DNA of 27,692 bases, taken from contig NW_014577338.1 of the NCBI RefSeq assembly GCF_000485595.1, positions 99,814 to 127,505 of the forward strand, written 5' to 3'. Shown here in pieces: positions 1 to 9,430 of the stretch. How positions within the stretch are numbered: the first letter of the stretch is position 1; each line of letters opens with the position of its first letter. The translations under genes and the position numbers were made by a program. The notes beneath the pieces were generated by a model. The model saw only the letters and a list, made by a program, of their open reading frames with translations, was not told where the DNA came from and searched no databases. Source of the stretch: Priapulus caudatus (lineage: Eukaryota; Priapulida; Priapulimorpha; Priapulimorphida; Priapulidae).

Positions 1-525
1 TGAGCGCTGGGACAGGATGAGATCGTATTTCAGTGTATGCGTGCGCTTGAATTTGTTATTTCTCATTAGAAAGGCTTAGAACTCTTTGCAATTGTTAATT
101 TCAGAAACTAGAATCTTTGCTGAATCCGACAGTGTAAGCGGTTCGTCTGGGGTGCGTTGCTGGGGCGGCCGGGGAATTTTCGAAGGAAGCCTACTTTTTC
201 GCGTAAACTCACATGGCAAAGTGGCCATTTTGAGTGTGTGCCGGCAATGTGTAGTATGCACCGGGTGCATACAACAGCAAGCCTCCGCAAATTGTTCACC
301 GTTGCACTATTTGGTCTCTAGAAAATGCGTTTTTGGGGATTTTTTTCGGTGAAATTCGTTACTAGAGTGCACTCTTTTGCATTATGCACGCAAGTTAGAT
401 GCCTGGTAGACGTCTAGAAAGCATTAGAAGACTTAGTATTGGTCTTGTCGTGTAGTTGCATGTGACATTCCGTCAAATGGCTCCCCGCTACCTGCATGTA
501 TGGGTGCGTGTGTTCATACGTGTGC

Positions 526-567
<42 letters not shown>

Positions 568-570
568 ATG
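1..570 (+). repeat. Direct repeat, copy 1 of 2 (about 570 bp)
   Basis: This segment matches 2897-3480 in the same orientation. Shared landmarks are TGAGCGCTGGGAC at the start, CTCATTAGAAAGG, CGGGGCGGCCGGGGA, GCACCGGGTGCATAC, CTAGAGTGCACTCTTTTGC and TAGACGTCTAGAAAGC. By eye the copies differ almost only by one-base gains and losses, with very few substitutions. The segment starts at the first base of the window, so the unit may extend upstream. Homology stops in the (TGCG)n array at 521-570. Open frames here (up to 88 codons) are shifted by the indels in the other copy, which argues against coding. It could be a true tandem duplication or a false duplication from assembly. Confidence 0.9.
521..570. 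repeat. (TGCG)n microsatellite
   Basis: About eleven TGCG/GTGC units in a row. The tract marks the right-hand limit of the direct repeat. The equivalent array in the second copy (about 3444-3480) is shorter and interrupted. Confidence 0.92.
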
Positions 571-592
571 CAGCGATGCGCCTGCCTATGTA

Positions 593-627
593 CATGCAGC
601 GCTGCTGTATACGCGCAGCGCTGCATG
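593..627. repeat. Perfect 13-bp stem hairpin
   Basis: CATGCAGCGCTGC (593-605) is followed after nine bases by its exact reverse complement GCAGCGCTGCATG (615-627). Each arm also contains the self-palindrome GCAGCGCTGC. It lies just beyond the direct repeat. No flanking gene or known RNA family is evident, so any function is unknown. Confidence 0.7.
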
Positions 628-1700
628 GTGTTGATTCGACATTCTAATTCCCAAGTTCTCACCGAATGCCTCGTCACATATTTATATGCAGACGTGTAGG
701 CCTATAGCAATCAGGTTGCACCGAATGATTGCGTGTAGATTCTCTAGAGATACGATAATCTAACGATGGCTAGCGAGACCTCAGCCATGACCGATGGGAT
801 ACAGCAGTGGCACACGCAACGATCTTCTCTCTCAAGAGACATATTCATTTCTAGGTATGGTCGCTACTCCTACCAAACACACTAAGTCTTCCATTTGGTG
901 ACATCGACCCCTGTGCTTGTTCACGGGAATCACGAGGCTATTACACACATACCTCACCGGTAGTAATACACGGATGAATCACAATCTACACAGGAACATC
1001 AACAACGACCTGAAACCGCTACGGCTCACATACCGGTTCTTTTTATAGAACCTTAGGCCGAACTAGAGACCCTTTACATTAGAGTCATAGCTAGCTGAGC
1101 TTCACTTAGCTTTGGCTCTGCCAGTCCGATGCACTACAGCGCCTAAGCGACCACGTCACGCCGTAGTATCTAGTATGGCTCGCGTTCATCACATGGGATA
1201 GAGTGCTTGCGTCGGTGCAGTTCGACTGATGTTGCCTGCGCCCCGGCCGCTTCGATACACTGCGGTTATCCCACCGATAATGTGTCATCTCTACTGCCTC
1301 GGCTGCACCTTGTCGCCATCTAACAAGAGGCGAGGAGGAGGATTTTACAACGATACGCGCGGGCGAGTGGAAGATAATGTGCAAGAGAGTATAGGCTAGA
1401 CTACTGTGATTAGGGCGATTGCACGCCGCAATCGGCGCAGACGACGTAATGTGGAGAATTCGTCATCGCGACGTCGCACTCGCAAAATTTACGACCGCTA
1501 AGGCGATACCATTCGATACCATTCGTGGGCTTTCCAGCGTAAAATCTACGCGCGCATCCAAAACTCTTGATGATTAATGGCTTGCGCGCGAGGCAGGCCG
1601 GGTAGGGGGCTAAGCATGTACAACTGTCAATATCGCGTCAAATCCTCTGAATGTGGAATGTGGAATCCCTCAAATTCTGATCGAGGACCGTTGTTCCCGC
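628..1700. other. Unassigned unique sequence
   Basis: No simple repeat and no recognised gene. The longest open frame is 92 codons on the minus strand (1106-1384), low in hydrophobic residues and without a motif I recognise. The stretch around 1400-1570 is rich in CpG. I see no tRNA boxes, strong splice pattern or similarity to the rest of the window. Confidence 0.5.
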
Positions 1701-1803
1701 GGAGACAAAGAAAGAGAGGGATAAAAAGAGAAAGGGCGAGGGCGAGAGAAAGACGAAAGAGAACGAAAGATAGAGAAAGACGAGATAAAGAAGAAAGAGA
1801 ATG

Positions 1804-1849
<46 letters not shown>

Positions 1850-1912
1850 GGGGCGAGATAACGAAGAAAGAGAATGAGTGTTAGAGAGAGAAAGAGAGAG
1901 AGAAACCAGCAT
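1701..1912. repeat. Purine-rich (GA)n tract
   Basis: A polypurine run on the plus strand made of GAAAGA, GAGA and GGGCGAGA words, with an uninterrupted (GA)n core at 1807-1848. Minus-strand frames across it read as Leu-Ser repeats (up to 139 codons), which are repeat artefacts. Confidence 0.92.
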
Positions 1913-2276
1913 GGTCGAGGGGCACGGATTATATATGACTCAATGATACACGATGCGTGACTTAACAGCGATAGTAATTTCATTAAAATGTTACGGAAAC
2001 GCCCTGCTGCAGAGTTAACACACATGTCACGGCGTGACCGGACCATTGTCTACAGCAAGACGATAGGTTCTCCGAGATGTTACGAAGCTATAGGATTTCT
2101 CCGCTATAACACACTTCTTATGCATAAAGGATCTCGGCCTTTATATAGCGATTATATATGCGTTAGTACTCAGCATGGGATATAGCTGGTAAACGACCAC
2201 ATTCTATACGTGCATATATCGAGTCTAAATGGTCTATGCGCATCCAAAATACATATGTAAATACGTTTTCAAACAC

Positions 2277-2278
<2 letters not shown>
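1913..2278. other. Unassigned spacer
   Basis: Between a purine tract and a pyrimidine tract. A 65-codon frame (1988-2185, plus strand) is the only notable open frame, and I recognise nothing in it. Confidence 0.45.
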
Positions 2279-2320
<42 letters not shown>

Positions 2321-2361
2321 TCTCTATTTATCTCCCCCCCCCCCCCCACCTCCCTCTCTCT
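2279..2361. repeat. (TC)n tract with C14 run
   Basis: An almost pure (TC)n run, then a run of 14 cytosines (2334-2347), then more CT-rich bases. With the (GA)n tract at 1807-1848 it forms opposed purine/pyrimidine blocks about 430 bp apart. Confidence 0.92.
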
Positions 2362-2644
2362 GTTTCGCTTTGATACGTGGCTATCACGAACATATTGGTT
2401 TCATGTAAAATAGAGACACGAGTGTTTACGAGCATGCTCGACATGCGTGCAGCTCCAGTCGTTTACATCAGATAGGCGCATATTACTACAAAGCGCTCTC
2501 GTACGGTGAATAGCAAGCAATCACTTCAACAATAATGAATGTCGCGCACGTTCGATACTACAGCCGCTATCAGAGCCAAAACTTCACGCTCGGGACCTGA
2601 CAGTACCCACCTACAGCCGTGCGGGCGCGACCACACGTATACCG

Positions 2645-2770
2645 CCCCCCCCCCCCCCACTTACACACACCACAACGGACACACACACAGCACCACACAC
2701 ACATCACACCACTACAGCACAACACACACACACACACACACACACCACACACACACACACGACACAGACG
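2645..2770. repeat. C14 run followed by (CA)n tract
   Basis: Fourteen cytosines at 2645-2658, then an interrupted (AC)n/(CA)n array with a pure core at about 2720-2745. Reading frames here give Thr/His-rich peptides of no significance. The 280 bp before it (2362-2644) hold no recognised feature. Confidence 0.92.
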
Positions 2771-2785
2771 AGGCATGCTCAGCTC

Positions 2786-2871
2786 ATATATATATAATAT
2801 ATATATATATATTAATATATATATATATAATAATATATATATATATATATATATAGTATATATATATATAC
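2786..2871. repeat. (TA)n microsatellite
   Basis: Long alternating TA with a few AA or TT phase changes. It ends directly before the second copy of the left-end direct repeat, so it may mark a rearrangement point. Confidence 0.93.
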
Positions 2872-2896
2872 AAGGTATTACGGCGGCGAATCAGCC

Positions 2897-3480
2897 AGTG
2901 AGCGCTGGGACGGATGAGATCGTATTTCAGTGTATGCGTGCGCTTGAAATTCTGTTTTATTTCTCATTAGAAAGGCTAGAACTCTTGCAATTGTTAATTT
3001 CAGAAACTAGAATTTTGCTGAATCCGACAGGTGTAAAGCGGTTCGTCTGGGGTTGCGTTGCGGGGCGGCCGGGGATATTTTCGAAGCAGCCTACTTTTTG
3101 CGTAAGTCACATGCCAAGGGTGGCCATTATTGAGTGTGACTTGCGGCAATGCTGATGAGTATGCACCGGGTGCATACGAACAGCAAGCCTCGCAAATTGT
3201 TCACGTTGCACTATTTGAGTCTCCTAGAAAATGCGTTTTTATTTCTAATTGGGATTTTTTTTCGGTGCAATTCCGTGTACTAGAGTGCACTCTTTTGCAT
3301 TATGCAACGCATAGTTACGAGTGCCTGGTAGACGTCTAGAAAGCATTAGAAGACTTAGTATATGGTCTTGTGTGTAGTTGCATGTGACATTTCCGTCAAA
3401 TGGTCCACCGTACCTGATGTATGGGTGCGGTGGTGTTCATACGTGTGCGCGTGCGTGCCGTGCGTGCGTGCGTGCGTGCG
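2897..3480 (+). repeat. Direct repeat, copy 2 of 2
   Basis: Second copy of the 1-570 segment, preceded at 2874-2896 by a short GC-rich leader whose partner would lie left of the window. In the first 150 bases I see several single-base insertions or deletions (for example in GGGAC[A]GGATG and GGC[T]TAGAAC) and no clear substitution. Homology ends in the TGCG array, and beyond it the two loci are unrelated. Confidence 0.9.
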
Positions 3481-3570
3481 GTGGCGTTACGCGGAATCTT
3501 GCGATGGCGAGACGCGTGAACTCACAGCCGCGCCGTTAATTTATCAGATCTGCCATCATCGTCATCGTCA

Positions 3571-3766
3571 GAGTAGCCAGAGCAGGCGCGGCAGCAGCAG
3601 TCAGCAGCAGCGGCGGCAGGCAGCAGGCTGGCAGCGCAGCAGCAGCAGCAGCAGCAGTGGCGGCAGGCAGCAGCAGGGCAGCGCCGTCAGGCAGCAGGCA
3701 GTGGCGCAGCAGCAGCAGACTCGCGGCGGCAGCAGCAGCAAGCAGCAGCGGCGGCGGCCGCGTATT
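3571..3766. repeat. Imperfect CAG/CGG trinucleotide array
   Basis: GCAGCAGCAG, CGGCGGCAG and GGCAGGCAG blocks dominate. A 208-codon plus-strand frame (3362-3988) crosses it and reads Gln/Ser/Arg-rich, then Val/Ser-rich where the units change. Its start lies in the direct repeat and its tail in the TAG array, so I do not call it a gene. Confidence 0.88.
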
Positions 3767-3889
3767 GTGGCGATGTCAGAAGCGCTTGCCGCGGGTAGTA
3801 CGCTGCGCTCCTCACTGCCACTGAGTGTGTCGCGCGGCATGCGCTCACTGGGGAGCAGTCGCCGGATTTTAGTAAACGTACAGCGTAAA
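3767..3889. other. Non-repetitive island between CAG and TAG arrays
   Basis: About 120 bases of mixed sequence between the two trinucleotide blocks. It is open in the plus frame of the adjacent array but has no recognisable motif. Confidence 0.4.
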
Positions 3890-4038
3890 TACAGCAGTAG
3901 CAGTGGAGGCGATAGTAGTAGTCTAGTAGTAGTAGTTAGTGTAGTAGTAGTAGTAGTAGTAGTCGTAGTAAGCAGTAGTCATAGATAGTTAGTAGTAGTA
4001 AGTATAGTAGTAGTTCGTGTAGCAGTAGTAGTAGTAGA

Positions 4039-4080
<42 letters not shown>

Positions 4081-4450
4081 GCAGTCATGTAGTAGTTAGT
4101 AGTAGTTAGTAGTAAGTAAGTAGTAGTAGTAGGCAGTAGTTGTAGTAGTGAGTAGTAGTTAGTAGTAGTGAGTAGTAGTAGTACGTAGGTAGTAGATAGT
4201 AGCGTTGCGTAGCAGTAATGCAGTAGCAGTAGCAGTAGAGGCAGCAGCAGCAGGCAGCAAGCAGCAGAAGCAGCAGCAGCAGCAGCAGTAGCAGCAGCAG
4301 GCAGCAGTAGCCAGTAAGCAGTGCAGTAAGGCAGTTAGCAGTAGAAGTAGCAGTGGCAGTAGTAAGTAGTATTAGTAGTAGTAGTAGTAGTTAGCAGTAG
4401 CGTAGAAGTAAGTAGTAAGCAGTAGCAGTAGCAGTAGCGTAAGCCAGTAG

Positions 4451-4510
<60 letters not shown>
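3890..4510. repeat. TAG/CAG mosaic trinucleotide array
   Basis: GTAGTAGTA blocks (3890-4200) pass into a GCAGCAGCAG-rich stretch (about 4201-4350), then back into a long pure TAG run (about 4450-4510). Single-base slips (GTAAGTAG, GGCAG) shift the phase often. With 3571-3766 this makes roughly 940 bp of related trinucleotide DNA. Confidence 0.92.
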
Positions 4511-4708
4511 CATACTCATAATACGCGCATACTGGTAGTGGTCGTACATACGCTTACTATGCAATCTTAGTAGCACATGGTAGTAGTACGCTTTAGTGCG
4601 TTCGTGTTGACGGTTATACATTATAGGTCCTACGAGTGTTTCCCACCATCCTCGCATTACGCCATCCCCAAACCTCTTCTATATAATCTACACACGTCAT
4701 GCATGTAC
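4511..4708. other. Short unique spacer
   Basis: Ordinary sequence between two simple-repeat blocks, with no feature recognised. A 198-codon plus-strand frame (4577-5173) begins here but runs through the GA and CTG arrays and is a repeat artefact. Confidence 0.45.
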
Positions 4709-4869
4709 GGAGAGAGGGAGCGAGCGAGAGAGAGGGGGAGAGAGAAAGTGCGCGAGCAAGAGAGAGAGAGAGAGAGCGCGAGAGAGAAAGTGCGCGAGCG
4801 AGAGGACAGAGTAAGCGAGAGAGAGCGCGCGCGAGCGAGAGAGCGAGAGAAAGAGAGCGAGCAAGAAAG

Positions 4870-4923
<54 letters not shown>

Positions 4924-4934
4924 CGCGCGCGCGA
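4709..4934. repeat. (GA)n tract ending in (GC)n
   Basis: A polypurine run of GAGAGAGAG with GAGCGCGAG interruptions and a pure (GA)n core at about 4871-4919, ending in alternating GCGCGCGC (4919-4934). The last part could adopt Z-DNA in principle. Confidence 0.92.
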
Positions 4935-5074
4935 GTGTTACGCACGTACCTTTTTTCGCCGAGTCTACGACGACACCGGCTTCTAGACGGACCCACAGGA
5001 AGCTGAGCTGGATAAACAGCGGCATGAGCCGCGTCAAACACACGATCATATTGCTGCGGCGAGTTCGTACCTCT

Positions 5075-5134
5075 ATTGCTGCCGCTGCTACCGCTGTTAC
5101 CGCTGCCACTGCCGCTACTGCTGCTACTGCTGCC
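5075..5134. repeat. CTG/CTA array, inverted in sense to the CAG/TAG array
   Basis: Units are GCTGCCGCTGCTACCGCTG and ACTGCTGCTACTGCTGCC. The reverse complement reads GCAGCAGTAGCAGCAG, the same unit mix as at 3571-4510 but on the other strand. Confidence 0.85.
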
Positions 5135-5637
5135 GTAACTGTAGATCCAGCACGCTGCCTGCGCTCCCTATGAATATTCCCCCTTCAACTGCCCACATGC
5201 ACGCGCCGATAAGAATAGATCCGTCTAGCAACAAAACGATGTGCGACTGCGCCGTTCTCTCTCCTGCTCTCTCCCTCCTCTCCCTCTCTCGCTCTCGCCC
5301 GTGTGTATCGATCGATATGTCAGCATGCGGGATTCTCTTTCGATCGGCGGCGGGACCCGAGTGCAGCGCAGCGCCGCGCGGCGTCTTGCCACGATCATTA
5401 ATTTAATAATATAATAGTCGCATACTTACGGACCGTTGCAAAAATGCATTGTGCGTTAGAGGCTACTAGTACTACTACCTTCATGCGGATGATGTCAATG
5501 TGAGTGGGTGTGTTGGTGGGAGATGACGTGTGATTCATCCTGCCGGGTTGGACGGCCTGAGGGTGGGCATGCGTTGCGGCTAGTGCAGTGGGCACGCACG
5601 CGGGCAGGGCCGTAGGCTGAACAAATTCTTGAGGGGA
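5135..5637. other. Unassigned sequence with a CT-rich patch
   Basis: A CT-rich patch lies at about 5254-5300 and a GC-rich patch at about 5340-5390. A 101-codon minus-strand frame (5398-5703) is partly inside the transposon-like element that follows. No gene recognised. Confidence 0.45.
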
Positions 5638-5881
5638 CAGTGGCGGATGCAGGATTTCAAGAAGGGGTTGAGAAACAGGTGGGGGGTCTGGGGGTCCTCC
5701 CACAGAAAATGTTGAAAATGTAGATCGCAGGAGATGGTATTTGAGGCACTTTTGAGTACATGTACAGCTTTCATTCTGACTACGACAATTCTCTTTTAGT
5801 AGAACAATTTATTTTCTTAATTTTGCTCCAAAATCTAGGGGGGGCAGCTGCCCCTCTTGTCCCCCGCAGGCTACGGTACTG
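5638..5881 (+). mobile_element. Putative small non-autonomous DNA transposon (hAT-like MITE)
   Basis: The left end reads CAGTGGCGGATGCAGG. The right end, reverse complemented, reads CAGTACCGTAGCCTGCGGGG, giving imperfect terminal inverted repeats that share CAGT--CG-A. G-rich and C-rich stretches lie just inside each end (GGTGGGGGGTCTGGGGG; GGGGGGGCAGCTGCCCC). This arrangement is familiar from dispersed non-autonomous elements in animal genomes. It is 244 bp and has no coding capacity. I found no clear 8-bp target duplication, so the family assignment is by end similarity only. Confidence 0.5.
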
Positions 5882-5965
5882 CGGGCCGGGGCAGTAGTAA
5901 AGCATGTGCATATACGACTCTGCAAAATGCAGGAGAGCTGGGCTTCCGAATGCAGGACTGGAGCA

Positions 5966-6200
5966 GCAGAACATAAGGAAATAAGGGAATAGAAGACTGT
6001 CACAGCGGAAGGAAAGGAAATGAGCGAATAGCAGGCGCCGTGCTAGCGGAATAAATTGAAAACGCTGAAATAAAAATAGAAGAAATAGCGCATATAGAAT
6101 TGAAAGGACGAAAATAAAAGCAACGGAAACAAAAGACGGGAATAGAATAAAAATGGAACGAGCGGAATCGAATGGAATTGAATCGGAACGGTAAATGACG
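5966..6200. repeat. Degenerate purine-rich GGAAT/GAAAT low-complexity DNA
   Basis: Words such as GGAATAGA, GGAAATGA, GGAATCGAATGGAATTGAA and GGAACGG recur, giving strong purine bias on the plus strand. It may be an old, decayed pentanucleotide-like satellite. The 65-codon minus-strand frame here is Phe/Leu-rich for that reason. Confidence 0.6.
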
Positions 6201-6472
6201 CGAACGATATAATTGGGAATACGAATCCTAGGTACGTCACTATGCGCGCATCAAATCATGTATGCACAGAGTAATTTCGATGCAGACATTTAGTAGGCAA
6301 AATGCCGCTGCTAGTGGTAGCATAACTACGCAATTTTATTCCCGTTCACCGTTTACAGGGGAAAAAGCAATCTGCTTAAAGCTTTTACAAAATTAATTGT
6401 ACTCAAATGGCTTGTTTGATGATATGTCCGCAGCACGCATGGACGCTAACATATAACAAGCTGCGCTACGCT

Positions 6473-6536
6473 ATTATGCAGGGCCGGCTGGACAGCGTGG
6501 CGACATTATGCAGGGCCGGCTGGACAGCGTGGCGAC
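6473..6536 (+). repeat. 32-bp tandem duplication (2 units)
   Basis: The unit starting ATTATGCAGGGCCGGC and ending GTGGCGAC occurs twice head to tail (6473-6504, 6505-6536) with no difference seen. The frame across it is interrupted, so it is not an in-frame protein repeat. Confidence 0.92.
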
Positions 6537-6741
6537 ATTGGGCTAGCGACGCCATTGTCCTCGCGCTCGCATGTATCGACGAATATTCTAGAAAGGTAAA
6601 TGCCTGGTGATTTTTTGGTTAAATATTTAATTACGTAATATGCGGCATGGACTGACTGGCGGCACGATGTGCACCTGCACCAGGACGACGTCCTGCGCGC
6701 TGGACAGGTAACCACGATTAGCGAATGAGAGCGCAACTTGC

Positions 6742-6900
6742 AAGGGGAATTTCCACTGAAAGGTGAATTTTCAATGGGGAAAAATCGACGTTGAAAAGAA
6801 AATTCATATTAGAAGGAGAATATATTTTGAAGGGTGGATGTACAATTGACAGGGATTTCACACTAAAGGGGAGAATACATTGGAGGGAGGGTCTGTATTG
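6742..6900 (+). repeat. Degenerate 17-19-nt minisatellite (about 9 units)
   Basis: Successive units start AAGGGG/AAAGGT/AAGGAG/AAGGGT and end in ATTG, CTG or TTG: 6742, 6759, 6777, 6794, 6813, 6830, 6849, 6866 and 6883. The consensus is roughly AAGGGGAATTTTCAATTG. Divergence between units is high, so the array is old. Confidence 0.6.
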
Positions 6901-7340
6901 TACGAACTAACGTCTTCCCTGTTCGTAAAGCATTGCCAAAAGCACTATAGTACGGCGGATAGGCACATGAATTGTGCAATTTTATATAGAATTGTGAAAT
7001 TTTGCACACGTGCACTGGTTGAGTTCCTGAACATTTTAAAGCAAATGAGCAGCACGACCTTACACCCCTGGCAGTTGCGCGGATATTACACTTTGCTACT
7101 TTTACTACTTTGTTACACTTTGCTACACTTGCTACAGTTTGCTACTCTTTAGGGTTTTCGACACAATTTCAACAATCATTATCCAATTAAATCACAAAAT
7201 TGATACTATGATACTATACTGATTATATAAACGGAATTCATTTGCTATAGATCTTCAAAATTTTAAGAACATCAGTTGGAAGCTATAGAATAGGCAAAAA
7301 TAATGGGAATCTGCTTTCTACTAGCATATGAAATGACCGC
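6901..7340. other. Unassigned AT-rich sequence
   Basis: A 90-codon frame (6880-7152) ends in a Leu-rich tail that comes from a CTACTTTTACTACTTTG-type low-complexity stretch (about 7090-7145). No gene recognised. Confidence 0.45.
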
Positions 7341-7376
7341 TACATCACAAATTAGTTGGTCTACATAAGCATAAAA

Positions 7377-7415
<39 letters not shown>

Positions 7416-7435
7416 GATAATATTATTTGTGTTAT
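7341..7435 (+). repeat. 95-bp dispersed repeat with (ATT)n core, copy 1
   Basis: It begins TACATCACAAATTAGTTGG, contains a 38-nt (TTA)n core (7378-7415) and ends GATAATATTATTTGTGTTAT. An identical 95-bp copy lies at 9336-9430, with the same microsatellite length. No target duplication is evident. Confidence 0.93.
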
Positions 7436-7466
7436 ACTCTCTCTCTCTCACGCGCGCTCTCTCTCC
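7436..7466. repeat. Short CT-rich tract
   Basis: ACTCTCTCTCTCTC followed by CACGCGCGCTCTCTCTC, directly abutting the 95-bp repeat. Confidence 0.8.
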
Positions 7467-8139
7467 CTAACCAGATCTAGTTTAGCCTCCGATGATATTA
7501 AGCACGATAATTAGTGCGTTATTAGTACAATGAACGTAAATGGCGTTTTGATTTAAGTGATCGCATCGCTTGACTATCGTAGGTTATTTTTCTATGCGGA
7601 AAATGGCTCGACATCGCAAAAAGCTCAAAAATACCTTAATGGTGTTTTAATACGTGGCACCTCATTAGCGAATCCGATTATAATTAAGCGTAAGAATAAT
7701 ATGATAATCTTACGTTCAAAAATGTCTCGAATTTCGACAAGGACTCGGGAAATAGCTTTTATCTGCGCATTACTTCGCGTGTATATACCACTCACGTAAC
7801 CGTGTGTTTTCTTAGAATCGCGTTAGAAACTCCGCAATTTTAAATGTTGCGCGGGCAACACGATACGTTTTAATTCTTGGCTTATTCCATCTTTCGGACG
7901 CGTTTTATTTATTTTTCGTGACCGCTTTTCTTTAATTTCTATTCGGTCATGTTTAACTTTGGCATTGCAATCATTTCTCATAATATTTCCCCGTAATACT
8001 TTTCTAGTCGTGTACATGTATGTTCCATTTCCCACATAATTTACTTTCTACATGACTCCTCTTTCATACCATATTCGTAGACCACCTCCCCATATACTAT
8101 TTGTTCTGCCAATGCCTTCGCCAATGTTTCGTCTGCCAC
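7467..8139. other. Unassigned AT-rich sequence
   Basis: Open frames are at most 80 codons (7557-7799 plus; 7823-8035 minus), basic and low in complexity, with no motif recognised. No RNA gene seen. Confidence 0.45.
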
Positions 8140-8290
8140 TTTGCATGTCATGTATCATGCCTGTTTATAGTTTTGTCTGACGATGGTTCGGTTTGTCACT
8201 ATAGGGCTGGCTGTCTGACTAGCTGTCTGCATACGTGTCTCCATGTCTGCCTGTCGGTATCCCTCGTCTGCCTCAATGTCTACCTACGTG
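8140..8290. repeat. Degenerate GTCTG/CTGT-rich low-complexity stretch
   Basis: TGTCTG, CTGTCTG and GTCTGCC words recur at irregular spacing. It resembles a decayed version of the CTGT tract at 20030-20098. A 70-codon Cys/Leu/Ser-rich frame here is a by-product. Confidence 0.5.
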
Positions 8291-9054
8291 TGACGATAAT
8301 TGTATTTAGATAACTATTCTTCACACACATATAGTATCTTACCAAGACTATTCATTTCTCTTTCTAGTAAAGACGACGTAAGCTAATTATAACTCAAGTA
8401 TTAATTATTCTGCTTTTGTTCTCCGTGTATGAAACGTATAATTACCATATTTAACGCTAATTAATTCCAAGTGAATACAAGCGTTCGCTGAGCATTGACA
8501 GGTCTCGCCAGATGAACAAAGAATGACTACATGAATTGGCGCATTATTAAGCGGGTATCTGGAAATTTACAATAGGGTCAGAGCTTATTATTGATTTTCG
8601 CGCACCGCCAGTGGCCATTACTGTTCTGCGTTCCCTCCCATCTTTCCCATCTGCCTGTTTGAAAAACATGTGCACAGACGCCGCCGCGGAAAAAGCATAA
8701 ACACTCGTCTATTATGACTCGGTTAGCGCGTGTCTTCGCCATCACCATCAGATCCGCAAGTGCTCTCGCCAAGAGACAAAATGCTTGCAAGAGCCTCACA
8801 TCTTTTCCACCCCAGGCGGGCCCCTCGTATAATCTGGTCATGGGGCTCGCCAGGTGGCTGCCCACTGGTCACCGAGTACGACACAATGGTCGGACGCGGG
8901 CCGGTGAGCATCGTGGGAGTATTATGACAGCGTGGCCGCGCGCACACGTTGAAATCCAAACGACAACATGGTCGAGTAGTTGGCAAGCACTTTGTAGCGC
9001 AAACAAGACTAACGTAATTTAAGGGTCCGGTTATAACGGATGGCTCGCACCGTT
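8291..9054. other. Unassigned, CpG-rich in its right half
   Basis: From about 8580 the GC and CpG content rises. Overlapping frames of 95, 102 and 144 codons occur on both strands there, as expected from fewer stop codons. None shows a domain I recognise, and the 144-codon frame ends by running across the 37-bp tandem repeat. Confidence 0.45.
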
Positions 9055-9135
9055 GCCGCACCATTGCCGACAAGGAGAGTGATATCGGATGGCCGCACCG
9101 TTGCCGACAAGGAGAGTGATATCGGATGGCCGCAC
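9055..9135 (+). repeat. 37-bp tandem repeat (2 units plus 7 bases)
   Basis: Units start GCCGCACC(A/G)TTGCCGAC and end GATATCGGATG, at 9055-9091 and 9092-9128, with a third start GCCGCAC at 9129. There is one substitution between units. Confidence 0.92.
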
Positions 9136-9265
9136 GCGGTCGGTAACTAGATCGCAAGTCAACAGAGAGACGTATGCCGTCGTTGCACCTGCTCTATCCG
9201 CAACATAATGCTTTGGGGGAAGGCAAAATTTGGACAATTTCTAGTGCGCACACGATCTTACTGCC

Positions 9266-9266
<1 letters not shown>

Positions 9267-9334
<68 letters not shown>
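9267..9334. repeat. (TG)n microsatellite
   Basis: A pure TG run of about 34 units, abutting the second copy of the 95-bp repeat. The 131 bp before it (9136-9266) hold no recognised feature. Confidence 0.96.
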
Positions 9335-9335
<1 letters not shown>

Positions 9336-9371
9336 TACATCACAAATTAGTTGGTCTACATAAGCATAAAA

Positions 9372-9410
<39 letters not shown>

Positions 9411-9430
9411 GATAATATTATTTGTGTTAT
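9336..9430 (+). repeat. 95-bp dispersed repeat with (ATT)n core, copy 2
   Basis: Identical by eye to 7341-7435 over the full 95 bp, including the 38-nt trinucleotide core (9373-9410). Left flank is (TG)n and right flank is GTCAGGGC, both different from copy 1. Confidence 0.93.

Noticed and set aside
3362-3988. 208-codon Gln/Ser-rich frame
   Set aside because: It starts inside the left-end duplicated segment, crosses CAG and TAG arrays and changes composition with the array unit, so it is a repeat artefact.
4577-5173. 198-codon charged, coiled-coil-like frame
   Set aside because: The Glu/Arg repeats come from (GA)n and the Ala/Thr tail from the CTG/CTA array.
7341-9430. The two 95-bp repeats as the start of a CRISPR-like array
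   Set aside because: Only two copies, 1.9 kb apart, with a microsatellite core and no regular spacers.
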